Source: Rikenellaceae bacterium
GTDB taxonomy: Bacteria > Bacteroidota > Bacteroidia > Bacteroidales > UBA932
Assembly: GCA_900769885.1 (NCBI GenBank)
Contig: CAAGIG010000032.1
Span: 1 to 7,468, forward strand
Length of the DNA: 7,468 bases
Direction of reading: 5' to 3'
In this document: positions 1 to 7,400 of the stretch, in pieces
How the letters are laid out: each line of letters begins with the position of its first letter
Numbering within the stretch: the stretch's first letter is position 1
Program-made: the position numbers and the translations under genes
Notes under the pieces: model-generated
The model's input: the letters and a program-made list of their open reading frames with translations, nothing else
Told to the model about the DNA's origin: nothing
Database searches by the model: none

Positions 1-279
1 GAGTTGATTATGAAGCAGATAAATGATCTGATTGCAAACCCTCTCTCTGATAAGAAACTTAAGGAGGCCAAAAAACAATTGCTCGGACAGCTGGCAATAT
101 CTTCGGACAATGGCGAGGCGCAGGTTTTGTCAATGGGGAAAAGTGAGATGGTCTTCGGTCGTGTCATCGAGATGGAGCAAACCCGGGAATTGTTGGAAAA
201 GATAACTTCCGAGGAACTCTCTGAGGTGGCTCGGGAAGTTTTTGGCAATGGTAACATTTCTAAATTGTATTATTTGTAG
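1..279 (+). CDS. M16 family (insulinase-like) metallopeptidase, C-terminal fragment
   Basis: This is the 3' end of a gene that begins left of the window; the frame is open from base 1 (GAG) and stops at TAG 277-279, leaving 92 visible residues. The segment is mostly helical and charged. It contains KEAKKQLLGQLAISSDN, followed by a helix around MGKSEMVFGRV and a final ITSEELSEVAREVF segment. This pattern matches the C-terminal part of M16 zinc peptidases, where a lysine-rich helix (KKQLxGQ) is followed by a hinge and an xITxEDIxxVAxxxF helix. The HxxEH zinc motif would lie upstream and cannot be checked here. In-frame TTG and ATG codons at 4 and 10 are internal, not starts. The gene is followed after 5 bases by the methyltransferase, which suggests cotranscription. 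The family assignment rests on a short tail and is moderately secure. Confidence 0.7.
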   Translation, partial: ELIMKQINDLIANPLSDKKLKEAKKQLLGQLAISSDNGEAQVLSMGKSEMVFGRVIEMEQTRELLEKITSEELSEVAREVFGNGNISKLYYL

Positions 280-284
280 AAGAT

Positions 285-884
285 ATGACTGCGGAACAAT
301 TAAAAGAGGCATTGAGGTATATATCAAAAGAGACACATTTGAGAACAAAATCTTACAGGATGCTCTCAGATGGTGTTCAAGGAGAATTTCTGCAGGCATT
401 TTCTATGATGGTTTCCCCTAAGAACATTCTTGAAATCGGGACTTTTACAGGCTATGCAACCCTTTGTCTATCAAGGGGCCTTCAGGTTGGTGGAGTTATT
501 GATACCATTGAAATAGATGATGAGTTGACAGAGGTTTTTACCACTGCATTTAAAATTGCTCAGCAAGATGCGATTATTACCCACAGTGGGGATGCCAAGG
601 AGATAATTCCCACGCTGGATAGAATTTATGATATAGTCTATATCGATGCCAACAAGAGGGAGTATGCCGCTTATTATGACCTGATTTTTCCAAAGGTCTC
701 TTCAGGAGGTTATATTCTGGTGGACAATGTAATTTGGAGCGGCAAGATTTTTTCACAAAAAAAACACCTCGATTGGCAAACCGAGGCGATAATTTCATTC
801 AACGATAAGGTTAAAAGTGATTGTAGGGTAGAGGTACTTACACTCCCTGTTCGAGATGGCCTTTCATTGATAAGGAAGCTGTAA
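285..884 (+). CDS. Class I SAM-dependent O-methyltransferase, COMT/TrmR-like
   Basis: This is a complete 199-residue protein, the usual length of small bacterial O-methyltransferases in the catechol/caffeoyl-CoA O-methyltransferase family. The SAM-binding motif I is EIGTFTGYA at residues 50-58, and the acidic residue ending strand 2 is E76 in TIEID. HSGDAKEIIP lies at about 100-109. The divalent-metal ligands expected for the family are present: D121 in YIDANKREY, and D147-N148 in ILVDNVIWSG. The C-terminus PVRDGLSLIRK is also typical. Family members methylate catechol-type hydroxyls, and one branch (Bacillus TrmR/YrrM) methylates 5-hydroxyuridine at position 34 of tRNA. That branch is a reasonable guess for the substrate here, but the sequence does not prove it. 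ATG 285 follows the peptidase stop by 5 bases, so the two genes are probably one operon. The gene runs tail-to-tail into the regulator gene on the other strand. Confidence 0.9.
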   Translation: MTAEQLKEALRYISKETHLRTKSYRMLSDGVQGEFLQAFSMMVSPKNILEIGTFTGYATLCLSRGLQVGGVIDTIEIDDELTEVFTTAFKIAQQDAIITHSGDAKEIIPTLDRIYDIVYIDANKREYAAYYDLIFPKVSSGGYILVDNVIWSGKIFSQKKHLDWQTEAIISFNDKVKSDCRVEVLTLPVRDGLSLIRKL

Positions 885-889
885 TTTGT

Positions 890-2050
890 TTACACTGAGG
901 GTATTGCAAAATTCAGTACATCGTCTTTTGTGATTCTGTCGCCTGATAGAATCAGTAGTCTCTCAATGACATTTCTAAGTTCTCTGATATTTCCACCCCA
1001 GGAGTATGCCTGCAATTCAGCAAGCGCATCCTCGTCAATCGGCATTACAGGTTTTCCTGTCTCTTTGCAGATTTGCTGGATGAAATAGTTGACAAGAATC
1101 GGAATATCATCTTTTCTTTCAGAGAGTGAAGGCACCTGGATGAGAATTACACTGAGACGGTGGTAAAGGTCTTCTCTGAAAGTACCTTTAGCAATCTCTT
1201 CCCTGAGGTTTTTATTGGTGGCAGCTACCACTCTGACATTTACAGTTATATCTTTGTCACTTCCCACACGGGACAATTTTTTCTCTTGAAGGACCCTTAA
1301 TACTTTGGCCTGGGCAGCTAAAGACATATCTCCAATCTCATCGAGGAAAAGTGTCCCTCCGTCTGCTTGCTCGAATTTTCCTTTGTGTTGTTTGATAGCG
1401 GAAGTGAAGGCTCCCTTTTCGTGTCCGAAGAGTTCGCTTTCGATCAGTTCACTTGGAATAGCTGCGCAGTTCACTTCTATGAAAGGCATAGGTTTTCTGC
1501 TGCTCTTTTCGTGCAACCATCTCGCAACCAATTCCTTTCCTGTTCCGTTGGAACCTGTGATAAGGACTCTTGCATCGGTGGGTGCAACTTTGTTTATCAT
1601 ATCCTTGATGCGGAGAATTGGTGCAGATTCACCTATAATCTCTTGAATTCCTGCAACTTTCTTTTTGAGGATTTTGGTCTCTTTGACCAACTTTCCCTTG
1701 TCTGTGGCATTCTTCAGAGTAATCAAAATACGATTCAGGTCCAAAGGTTTCTGAATAAAGTCGTATGCCCCTTTTTTGATACAATCTACAGCGGTATCGA
1801 TAGAACCGTGTCCCGAAATCATAATGACGGGAGATTCAACCCCTTTTTCACCCAGTTGTTCCAAAACTTCAATACCATCTTTGTTAGGCATTTTAATATC
1901 ACAGAATATCGCATCAAAATTATTGGATGTGGCCAGTTCTATCCCTTTATCCCCATCTTCGGCTAAAGAAATTTCGTGCCCTTCAAATTCCAAAATCTCT
2001 TTTAGAGTGTTTCTGATGCTTCTTTCATCGTCAATTATAAGAATTTTCAT
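890..2050 (-). CDS. Sigma-54-dependent response regulator (NtrC/NtrX class) lacking a DNA-binding domain
   Basis: A 386-residue protein on the minus strand, starting at ATG 2050-2048. Residues 1-115 form a receiver domain: acidic pocket D7-D8, phospho-acceptor D51 (CDIKMP), S79 and K101 (KP). After a helical linker come residues 140-386, a sigma-54-interacting AAA+ domain. It has Walker A GSNGTGKE (166-173), a sigma-54 loop GAFTSA (213-218), Walker B GGTLFLDEI (231-239), sensor-I ATN (277-279), arginine fingers R292 and R298, and sensor-II WGGNIREL (351-358). The protein stops about 28 residues after this motif. Usual family members run to about 440-480 residues and end in a Fis-type helix-turn-helix, which is absent here. 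The stop is next to the intact methyltransferase gene, so a frameshifted domain is not hidden downstream. Two loop details are unusual: GAFTSA for GAFTGA and WGGN for WPGN. It probably pairs with the NtrY-type kinase at the right of the window. Confidence 0.95.
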   Translation of the reverse strand: MKILIIDDERSIRNTLKEILEFEGHEISLAEDGDKGIELATSNNFDAIFCDIKMPNKDGIEVLEQLGEKGVESPVIMISGHGSIDTAVDCIKKGAYDFIQKPLDLNRILITLKNATDKGKLVKETKILKKKVAGIQEIIGESAPILRIKDMINKVAPTDARVLITGSNGTGKELVARWLHEKSSRKPMPFIEVNCAAIPSELIESELFGHEKGAFTSAIKQHKGKFEQADGGTLFLDEIGDMSLAAQAKVLRVLQEKKLSRVGSDKDITVNVRVVAATNKNLREEIAKGTFREDLYHRLSVILIQVPSLSERKDDIPILVNYFIQQICKETGKPVMPIDEDALAELQAYSWGGNIRELRNVIERLLILSGDRITKDDVLNFAIPSV

Positions 2051-2077
2051 ATAGGGTTATTTGTCGTATTTTGTTTG

Positions 2078-2091
2078 TTTCTAATTAGAAA
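2078..2091. promoter_or_regulatory. Perfect 14-bp palindrome, candidate operator
   Basis: TTTCTAATTAGAAA is a perfect inverted repeat (7+7, no spacer) centred between 2084 and 2085. It lies in the divergent gap between the regulator gene and cmk, over the predicted regulator transcription start and just upstream of the cmk promoter. A homodimeric repressor or activator bound here could control one or both directions. The regulator next door has no DNA-binding domain of its own, so it is not an obvious direct ligand. AT-rich palindromes of this size can occur by chance. Confidence 0.35.
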
Positions 2092-2096
2092 TTACG

Positions 2097-2104
2097 CAAA
2101 TATA
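2097..2104 (-). promoter_or_regulatory. Candidate Bacteroidota -7 promoter box for the response regulator gene
   Basis: Read on the minus strand this is TATATTTG, an exact match to the Bacteroidota primary-sigma -7 consensus TAnnTTTG. Transcription would start near 2090 and give a leader of about 40 bases before ATG 2050. No convincing -33 TTG is seen at the expected spacing, so the call rests on the -7 box and its position in the only intergenic gap upstream of the gene. Confidence 0.5.
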
Positions 2105-2115
2105 CAATTTTTATC

Positions 2116-2123
2116 TATTTTTG
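2116..2123 (+). promoter_or_regulatory. Candidate -7 promoter box for cmk
   Basis: TATTTTTG matches TAnnTTTG exactly and ends 4 bases before the cmk ATG. A start about 5-7 bases downstream would fall on or next to the initiation codon, giving a leaderless or nearly leaderless mRNA. No -33 TTG is visible at the usual spacing. An alternative, one base short of consensus, is TATTTTG at 2067-2073, which would give a leader of roughly 45-50 bases. The region is very T-rich, so a chance match is possible. Confidence 0.4.
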
Positions 2124-2127
2124 TAGA

Positions 2128-2829
2128 ATGATATCACCCATAATAATAGCGATAGACGGATATTCATCTACCGGAAAGAGTACGTTTGCTAAAGATGTAG
2201 CTCGTGAACTTGGATATATCTATATTGATACCGGAGCTCTCTACAGGGCAATAACCCTTCTGGCAGAGAGATATTCGTTGATTGACCCGAAAAATGTAAT
2301 TGATGAGTCGGGTCTTAAGGAACTTTTGTATAGTGATACCCGTCCTCAGATTACCTTCCGTAATGTAGGGGATAACAATGATTGTCATACATTTATCGCA
2401 GATGAGGATGTAGAGTCGGAAATACGATCGTTAAGGATTTCTGACAGAGTCAGTTATATTGCGGCAATTCCTATTGTGCGGGAATTTGTGGATCAAATTC
2501 TCAGAAAACTCGGAAAGAGCAAAGGGGTTGTGATGGATGGCAGGGATATCGGCACAGCTGTTTTCCCTGAGGCAGAGTTGAAAATCTTTATGACTGCCTC
2601 CGATAAGGTGAGGGCAGAGCGGCGACTTGCTCAAATGCTCTCGAAAGGAGAGGAGGCTACAATGGAAGATGTTCTTAGAAATCTAAGAGAGAGAGATTAC
2701 ATCGATGCAAATAGGGAGATACATCCTTTAACAAAAGCCGATGATGCTATCTTGCTGGATAACAGTGATATGACACTTAAGGACCAGTTGGTCTGGATAA
2801 AAGAGATTCTTAAACAGAGGGAAAAATGA
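2128..2829 (+). CDS. cmk: Cytidylate (CMP/dCMP) kinase
   Basis: A 233-residue cytosolic enzyme that phosphorylates CMP and dCMP with ATP, supplying CDP and dCDP for RNA, DNA and phospholipid precursors. Length and motifs fit bacterial Cmk. The P-loop is GYSSTGKST at residues 11-19, in the Bacteroidota form; many other bacteria have GPSGSGKGT-like loops. DTGALYRA (34-41) begins the NMP-binding part. The RISDRVSYIAAIPIVR region (103-118) precedes the nucleotide-specificity motif DGRDIGT (137-143). The lid region carries RAERRL and the RDYIDANREIHPL signature, followed by ADDAILLDNS. ATG 2128 is chosen because the core strand IIIAIDG starts only a few residues later and no other start codon fits. 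The stop TGA overlaps the ispH start (ATGA), so the two genes should be transcribed together and translationally coupled. Confidence 0.96.
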   Translation: MISPIIIAIDGYSSTGKSTFAKDVARELGYIYIDTGALYRAITLLAERYSLIDPKNVIDESGLKELLYSDTRPQITFRNVGDNNDCHTFIADEDVESEIRSLRISDRVSYIAAIPIVREFVDQILRKLGKSKGVVMDGRDIGTAVFPEAELKIFMTASDKVRAERRLAQMLSKGEEATMEDVLRNLRERDYIDANREIHPLTKADDAILLDNSDMTLKDQLVWIKEILKQREK

Positions 2830-3740
2830 GAGTGTTGATAGATTCCGATTCCGGATGTTGCAACGGAGTTCGTATGGCAATCGAGAAATCGGAAGAATTT
2901 CTAAAAGATAATGATTCTCTATATTCTTTAGGGGCAATTGTCCACAATGGGGCTGAGATTGCCCGTCTTTCGAAGTTGGGTATGAGGACAATCGGTTATG
3001 ACTATTTGTCCAATCTAAAGAATGAGACAGTTCTTATAAGGGCACACGGGGAACCGCCTTCGACATACGCCACCCTTGAAAAACTCGGAGTGAAATATAT
3101 TGACTGTACCTGTCCTGTGGTACTTGGGCTTCAGAGGAAAATTGCTGCAAAATATGCTGAGATTTCTCCTCTCGGGGGTAAAATTCTCATCTTTGGAAAG
3201 TCTGGCCACGCGGAGGTAAATGGTTTGGTGGGACAAGTTTCAAATGCCAATGATGTGATGGTGGTAGAGTCCCTTGACACTTTGAAAGATGCATTTGCCG
3301 CAGGGCAAATAGATTTGTCAAAACCCTTGGCTGTTTTTTCTCAAACCACCAAGGATCCGACCCAATATCGGGAATTGTGTGATTTTTTAAGAGAAAATTC
3401 TTCATCTTCCGGAGATTTGTCTGTTTATAATACAATCTGTGGTCAGGTCTCTTCCAGACGGAAGAAATTGGAGAAATTTGCTTTGGAATGTTCTGTCATT
3501 CTGTTTGTTTGCGGCAAAGAGAGCTCCAACGGGAAAGTTCTATACGATTTGTGCAAGAACATAAATCCCCGCTCTTACAAGATCGAGGGGGTGGAAGATA
3601 TTGATTTGTCGCAGATTAAGTGTGATGATGTGGTGGGAATTTGTGGTGCAACCTCGACAACTCATTGGCAGTTAGAAAAAATCGCAGAGTATGTAAATAA
3701 TTTCATATCTTTGCACGCGAAAAATCAACAAGTAATTTAA
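2826..3740 (+). CDS. ispH: 4-hydroxy-3-methylbut-2-enyl diphosphate reductase (IspH/LytB)
   Basis: A 304-residue iron-sulfur enzyme of the last MEP-pathway step, reducing HMBPP to isopentenyl and dimethylallyl diphosphate. The three cluster cysteines expected for IspH are visible: C12 (SGCCNGVRMA), C96 (DCTCPVV) and C205 (NTICGQVSSRR). Substrate-binding residues are also present: H40 (IVHN), H74 (RAHGEPPSTY), H128 and E130 (SGHAEVNG), T174-T175 (SQTTKDP), S233-S234-N235 (ESSNGK) and the C-terminal ATSTTHWQLE segment. The RAHGEPPSTY form is typical of Bacteroidota. The first motif is unusual: most homologues read GFCFGV or GFCxGV, whereas this one reads GCCNGV, with a second cysteine beside the ligand. 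The gene starts inside the cmk stop codon (ATGA). Its 3' end contains a likely promoter for efp. Confidence 0.97.
   Translation: MRVLIDSDSGCCNGVRMAIEKSEEFLKDNDSLYSLGAIVHNGAEIARLSKLGMRTIGYDYLSNLKNETVLIRAHGEPPSTYATLEKLGVKYIDCTCPVVLGLQRKIAAKYAEISPLGGKILIFGKSGHAEVNGLVGQVSNANDVMVVESLDTLKDAFAAGQIDLSKPLAVFSQTTKDPTQYRELCDFLRENSSSSGDLSVYNTICGQVSSRRKKLEKFALECSVILFVCGKESSNGKVLYDLCKNINPRSYKIEGVEDIDLSQIKCDDVVGICGATSTTHWQLEKIAEYVNNFISLHAKNQQVI
3706..3713 (+). promoter_or_regulatory. Candidate -7 promoter box for efp, inside the ispH 3' end
   Basis: TATCTTTG matches TAnnTTTG exactly. A transcript starting near 3720 would have a roughly 33-base A/T-rich leader before the efp ATG, with no Shine-Dalgarno sequence, as is common in Bacteroidota. 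No clear -33 TTG is seen at 19-21 bases upstream. An own promoter would suit efp, which is usually needed at higher levels than cmk or ispH. Confidence 0.5.
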
Positions 3741-3752
3741 ATATTTCTATAT

Positions 3753-4319
3753 ATGGCAACAACAGCAGATTTTAAAAACGGACTTTATTTTAATTATGAA
3801 GGAAAACCAGTATCTATTATCTGGTTCCAACACGTTAAACCTGGTAAAGGTCCTGCATTTGTGAAAACCAAATTGCGTAACCTTGAGAATGGTAAAATTC
3901 TTGACAGAACTTTCACAGCAGGTGAAAAAATTGAATTGATCAATGTTGAAAGAAGACCTTATCAATATCTTTACAAAGATGATATGGGCTTTAACTTTAT
4001 GCATAACGAAACTTTCGAACAAGTGAGCATTATGCCTGATATGGTAGAAAATGCTGACCTTATGAAAGAAGGACAAAACGTAGAAATGATGTTCCTTGCA
4101 GACGAAGAAAAATGTTTGACTTGCGAACTTCCTACCTATGTTGAATTGGAAGTGACCTACACTGAACCTGCAGTTAAAGGTGATACAGCTTCTACCAATG
4201 CTCAAAAATCTGCAACTTTGGAAACCGGTGCAGAAATTATGGTTCCTTTGTTCATCAACATTGGAGACAAAATCCGCGTAAACACAACTGACCGTTCATA
4301 CGGTGAACGTGTAAGATAA
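3753..4319 (+). CDS. efp: Translation elongation factor P
   Basis: A 188-residue protein, the standard EF-P length with three beta-barrel domains. It binds between the ribosomal P and E sites and promotes peptide-bond formation at polyproline stretches. Domain I (about 1-64) carries the conserved acceptor loop VKPGKGPAF at 28-36, with K32 at the tip in the place of the modifiable lysine of E. coli EF-P. Domain II includes DRTFTAGEKIE and YLYKDDMGFNFMHNETFEQ. Domain III ends with the family signature TGAEIMVPLFINIGDKIRVNTTDRSYGERV. Leucine is written almost only as CTT or TTG, a narrower choice than in ispH, which fits high expression. The start lies 12 bases after the ispH stop. No modification enzyme gene is in the window, so the modification state of K32 is unknown. 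A strong terminator follows. Confidence 0.98.
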   Translation: MATTADFKNGLYFNYEGKPVSIIWFQHVKPGKGPAFVKTKLRNLENGKILDRTFTAGEKIELINVERRPYQYLYKDDMGFNFMHNETFEQVSIMPDMVENADLMKEGQNVEMMFLADEEKCLTCELPTYVELEVTYTEPAVKGDTASTNAQKSATLETGAEIMVPLFINIGDKIRVNTTDRSYGERVR

Positions 4320-4353
4320 TATCAAGGGTATATCCTTTATCTTATAATAAAAT

Positions 4354-4394
4354 AAAAGTGGCGTATTGGGAGTTTCTCCTTTTACGCCACTTTT
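4354..4394. terminator. Bidirectional intrinsic terminator between efp and the kinase gene
   Basis: A perfect 12-bp inverted repeat pairs 4354-4365 (AAAAGTGGCGTA) with 4383-4394 (TACGCCACTTTT). Inside the 17-base loop, GGAG 4369-4372 can pair with CTCC 4376-4379, lengthening the hairpin. On the plus strand the stem runs into TTTTCTATTTT, ending efp transcripts. On the minus strand it runs into CTTTTATTTTATTATAAG, ending the kinase transcript, whose stop is at 4410-4412. Position between two convergent genes and U-tracts on both sides support dual use. Confidence 0.93.
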
Positions 4395-4409
4395 CTATTT
4401 TGACTTTTA

Positions 4410-7400
4410 TTATTCCTTTATAAACGGTATAGTAATAATGAAATTAGCACCGCCAAGTTCTTCGGAACGCTCATAGTGGATTGTTCCGTGAATTTCTGTG
4501 ACAATGTTTTTGCAAATCGCAAGACCCAATCCGGTACCCGATGTTTTGGTTGTGAAGTTGGGGGTAAATAACCTGTTGAGGTTTTCGGGGGAAACCCCAC
4601 TTCCACTATCTTCAATGCTAATGCGTATATTCTCTGAGTCGAGGTATGACAAAGTGATACGGATTTTCTCACCTGTGATATCATCCATTGCCTGTACAGC
4701 ATTTGAAATAAGATTTACAAAAACCCTTGTAATCTGACCTCTTCGGGCAAGACAAGTGACCTGACCCGCTTTATTGTCAAATATAAACTCGATGCTCTCG
4801 TTGTTGTTGTCAAAAAGGGCAATCTGGTTTCTGAGAATTTCGGTAATGTCAACGGGGAGAATCTCCTCAACATAGAATTTTGCAAAACTTGAAAATTCAC
4901 TTGCCGTATTTGACAAAATCTCAATCTGTTCAAGCAGTGACTGGCTCACGGCATCAAATTTCTCCTCCCAATTTCCTGTCCCGGTCTTTTTCATTCTGAT
5001 TAGGTGCTGAATGCTCAGACGCATCGGGGTGAGAGGATTTTTGATTTCGTGTGCAATCTGACGGGCCATCTCTCTCCACGCGTGTTCCCTTTCACTTTGG
5101 GCGAGCTCTTTTGTACTCTTGTCCAGATCGTCAATCATTTGATTGTATGTCCTTACCAAAAGTCCGAGCTCGTCATTTCCTTTGTAGTCAATATGCTCTT
5201 TCTTTTGCTTGAGGTCGATCTCTTCCATACTCTTGCTGATAGTGTGCAGAGGTTTGGAAATGGAGTTTGCTACAGTAAAACTAATCAGCAAGGAACCTAT
5301 AATCAACAATATATATAGGTTGATTATGGCTGCAATGATTGTTTGAGCATCGTATTTGAAACTTGAGTCGGTTACAAAATAGGGGATGTTCGCTATAGCC
5401 AGGAGTGTTCCATTCTCATTGTAAATAGGTGTGTAGAGAGAGTAATACTCCAGCTGGGAGATGTTCTCCTCCTGGATAGAGTGCATCTTTTTCTTGAATA
5501 TCAAGTCATTATATGCCTTGGGATTCATCCTTGTGCTGACCAGATATTCATTGAATACAATCGGTTTGGTAGATCTGATAAGTCTTCCTAACGGGTCGAA
5601 CAGATTTATGTCCACAAGCATATTGGCGGAGGTCAAATCCATCGCCTGGAACATTTCAGCGGTGTTCAGTTCATCATATTTCTCAGAGGTTTGTGCCATC
5701 TTGGATAGAGAACTTTGTACCGAAACAAGCTTTCTTTCCATTGTGGTTCGGTTGTTCTCTGTGATGTAGCTGTATATGAATGCCACACTCGCAAAAGCCA
5801 TAAAAACCAAAGCCAAAACAAGAAGAAGTGAGACCAGAAGTGTCAGCTTCATCCGAAGTGACCCTTTGGATATTCTGAATATGGAGTTGTGTTTCTGTTT
5901 GCGGAACACCCTTGATGATCCCATCAGTATAAGTGCATACAAAAGGAAAATATATGAGAAGTAAATCAGGTTCTGAGAAAAGTGACGACTTGGACGACTG
6001 ATTACTATCATATTGTTGTTCAGGTATTTGTTGAAGAACAATATGTGGTCATCGACAGTGGTGTAGGAGAAGCCTCTTTTGATATTGTTGAGGTTGTACC
6101 CTACTGCGAAGTTATAGTTCCCTGCGTGTGTGGTGAGGTTTCCCTGATAGTATTTTGCGTATGAGTATGGGAAAGGGACGTGTACCTTTTCCTGGTCCTC
6201 ATTATTGACAAGCAGAGATGGATAGCCGCTGTAGTTTTTGGTGTCTTTGGAGTCGAGTTCTATATAAAGGTCGTACCTGGTACCTCCGCGGATAATGCTG
6301 AATGCTCCCAGGTAACTGATTCTGTCTCTGAAATAGTCCAAATAGTAGAATGCAGAGGATTCGTTCAAAGGGATACCATATCTGTTGATTATCGACCTAA
6401 AGTGGTTGTAGCACATAACGGGTCGAGGATATTTGTCGGTAATTATTCTGTCGTGTTCTCCGCAGACTGTGATTTTGATGTTGTATTTTGTGAAAATATT
6501 CCAGAAATAGTTCTCCATCAGACGGTTGAGAATCATCTCTTCGGTGTTTCTGATACCGATAAGCCCTTTGATCAAGGGGTCCTGGATAATTGCTTTCTCA
6601 ATCATCTGCAATTGGATTTCCAGATTCATATCCTGCTCTAAAACCAGTCTGCCGGTAAGTGTCCTTACTGTATTGCACTCTTTGAGAAACCCTTTTGAAA
6701 TGACTGTAGATACTGTGTATAGGGAGATTATGAAAATATATGTCAGTATGTATTTTGGAGAAAACAGTATTGAACCTTTTTTGGAAGTTGTCGTTGATAC
6801 GATGATATACAGCAAAAATAGAAGTCCTACAAAAAGGAAGGCATATAACAGATAAACGATAATTGAATATATGGTAATCTGATTTATCCTTGTCAGATTC
6901 AAAATAATGGTAGAGTTCATTATAATGGACCTGAGTGTTATATGGATGTATACAGCCAATGCAATGGCCAGTGCAATGAAGATTCCTGTCTTGACCCTTT
7001 TTGCAATAGTTGTGGAACTCTTTATATTTCTGATAATCGGTTTTCTACAGATGAATATTGCCAGAATGTATACAAATATGTAGAAATGGATATTCATAAT
7101 TTCTGCCAGAGAATTGAATAATCTTCCGTCAGCATAAAGCATAGGGGAGAAGATATCTTTGACAGGTGGCATATTCGAAGTGATGTAGAATGAGCTGATA
7201 CTCAAAATGGTAATCCCGACCAGAGATAGTGTAAATGTCTTTTTGTTCCTGTTTCGGGACAGATATACCAGAATTGCAAAGATGGTGAAGATAAATGCCA
7301 GCCATCGCAGGAACATCTTTTGGGAATGTCCGAGCAAAGGATGTGTTTCCACTATTGAAAAGAATGCATCTCCGTTGAGGGTGTGGACAATATGTGAATT

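Noticed and set aside
766..785. CCTCG/CGAGG inverted repeat after an A-run in the methyltransferase gene
   Set aside because: Only 5 bp with a 10-base loop, inside intact coding sequence and without a following U-tract, so not a terminator.
1305..2054. Three long plus-strand open frames opposite the response regulator (1305-1646, 1367-1966, 1776-2054)
   Set aside because: They are antisense to a protein with every receiver and AAA+ motif intact; their translations are serine/cysteine/phenylalanine-rich and match no family pattern.
3664..3713. TTGG at 3665-3668 as a -33 element for the efp promoter
   Set aside because: It lies almost 40 bases upstream of the -7 box, far beyond the 19-21 base spacing expected in Bacteroidota.
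3747..4205. Minus-strand open frame of 152 codons across efp
   Set aside because: It lies antisense to a clearly recognisable elongation factor P; the His/Phe/Cys-rich translation is what reversed efp codons give.
5004..6855. Several plus-strand open frames opposite the kinase (for example 6180-6641 and 6526-6855)
   Set aside because: All are shadows of the long minus-strand kinase frame, which has a consistent topology and kinase motifs throughout.
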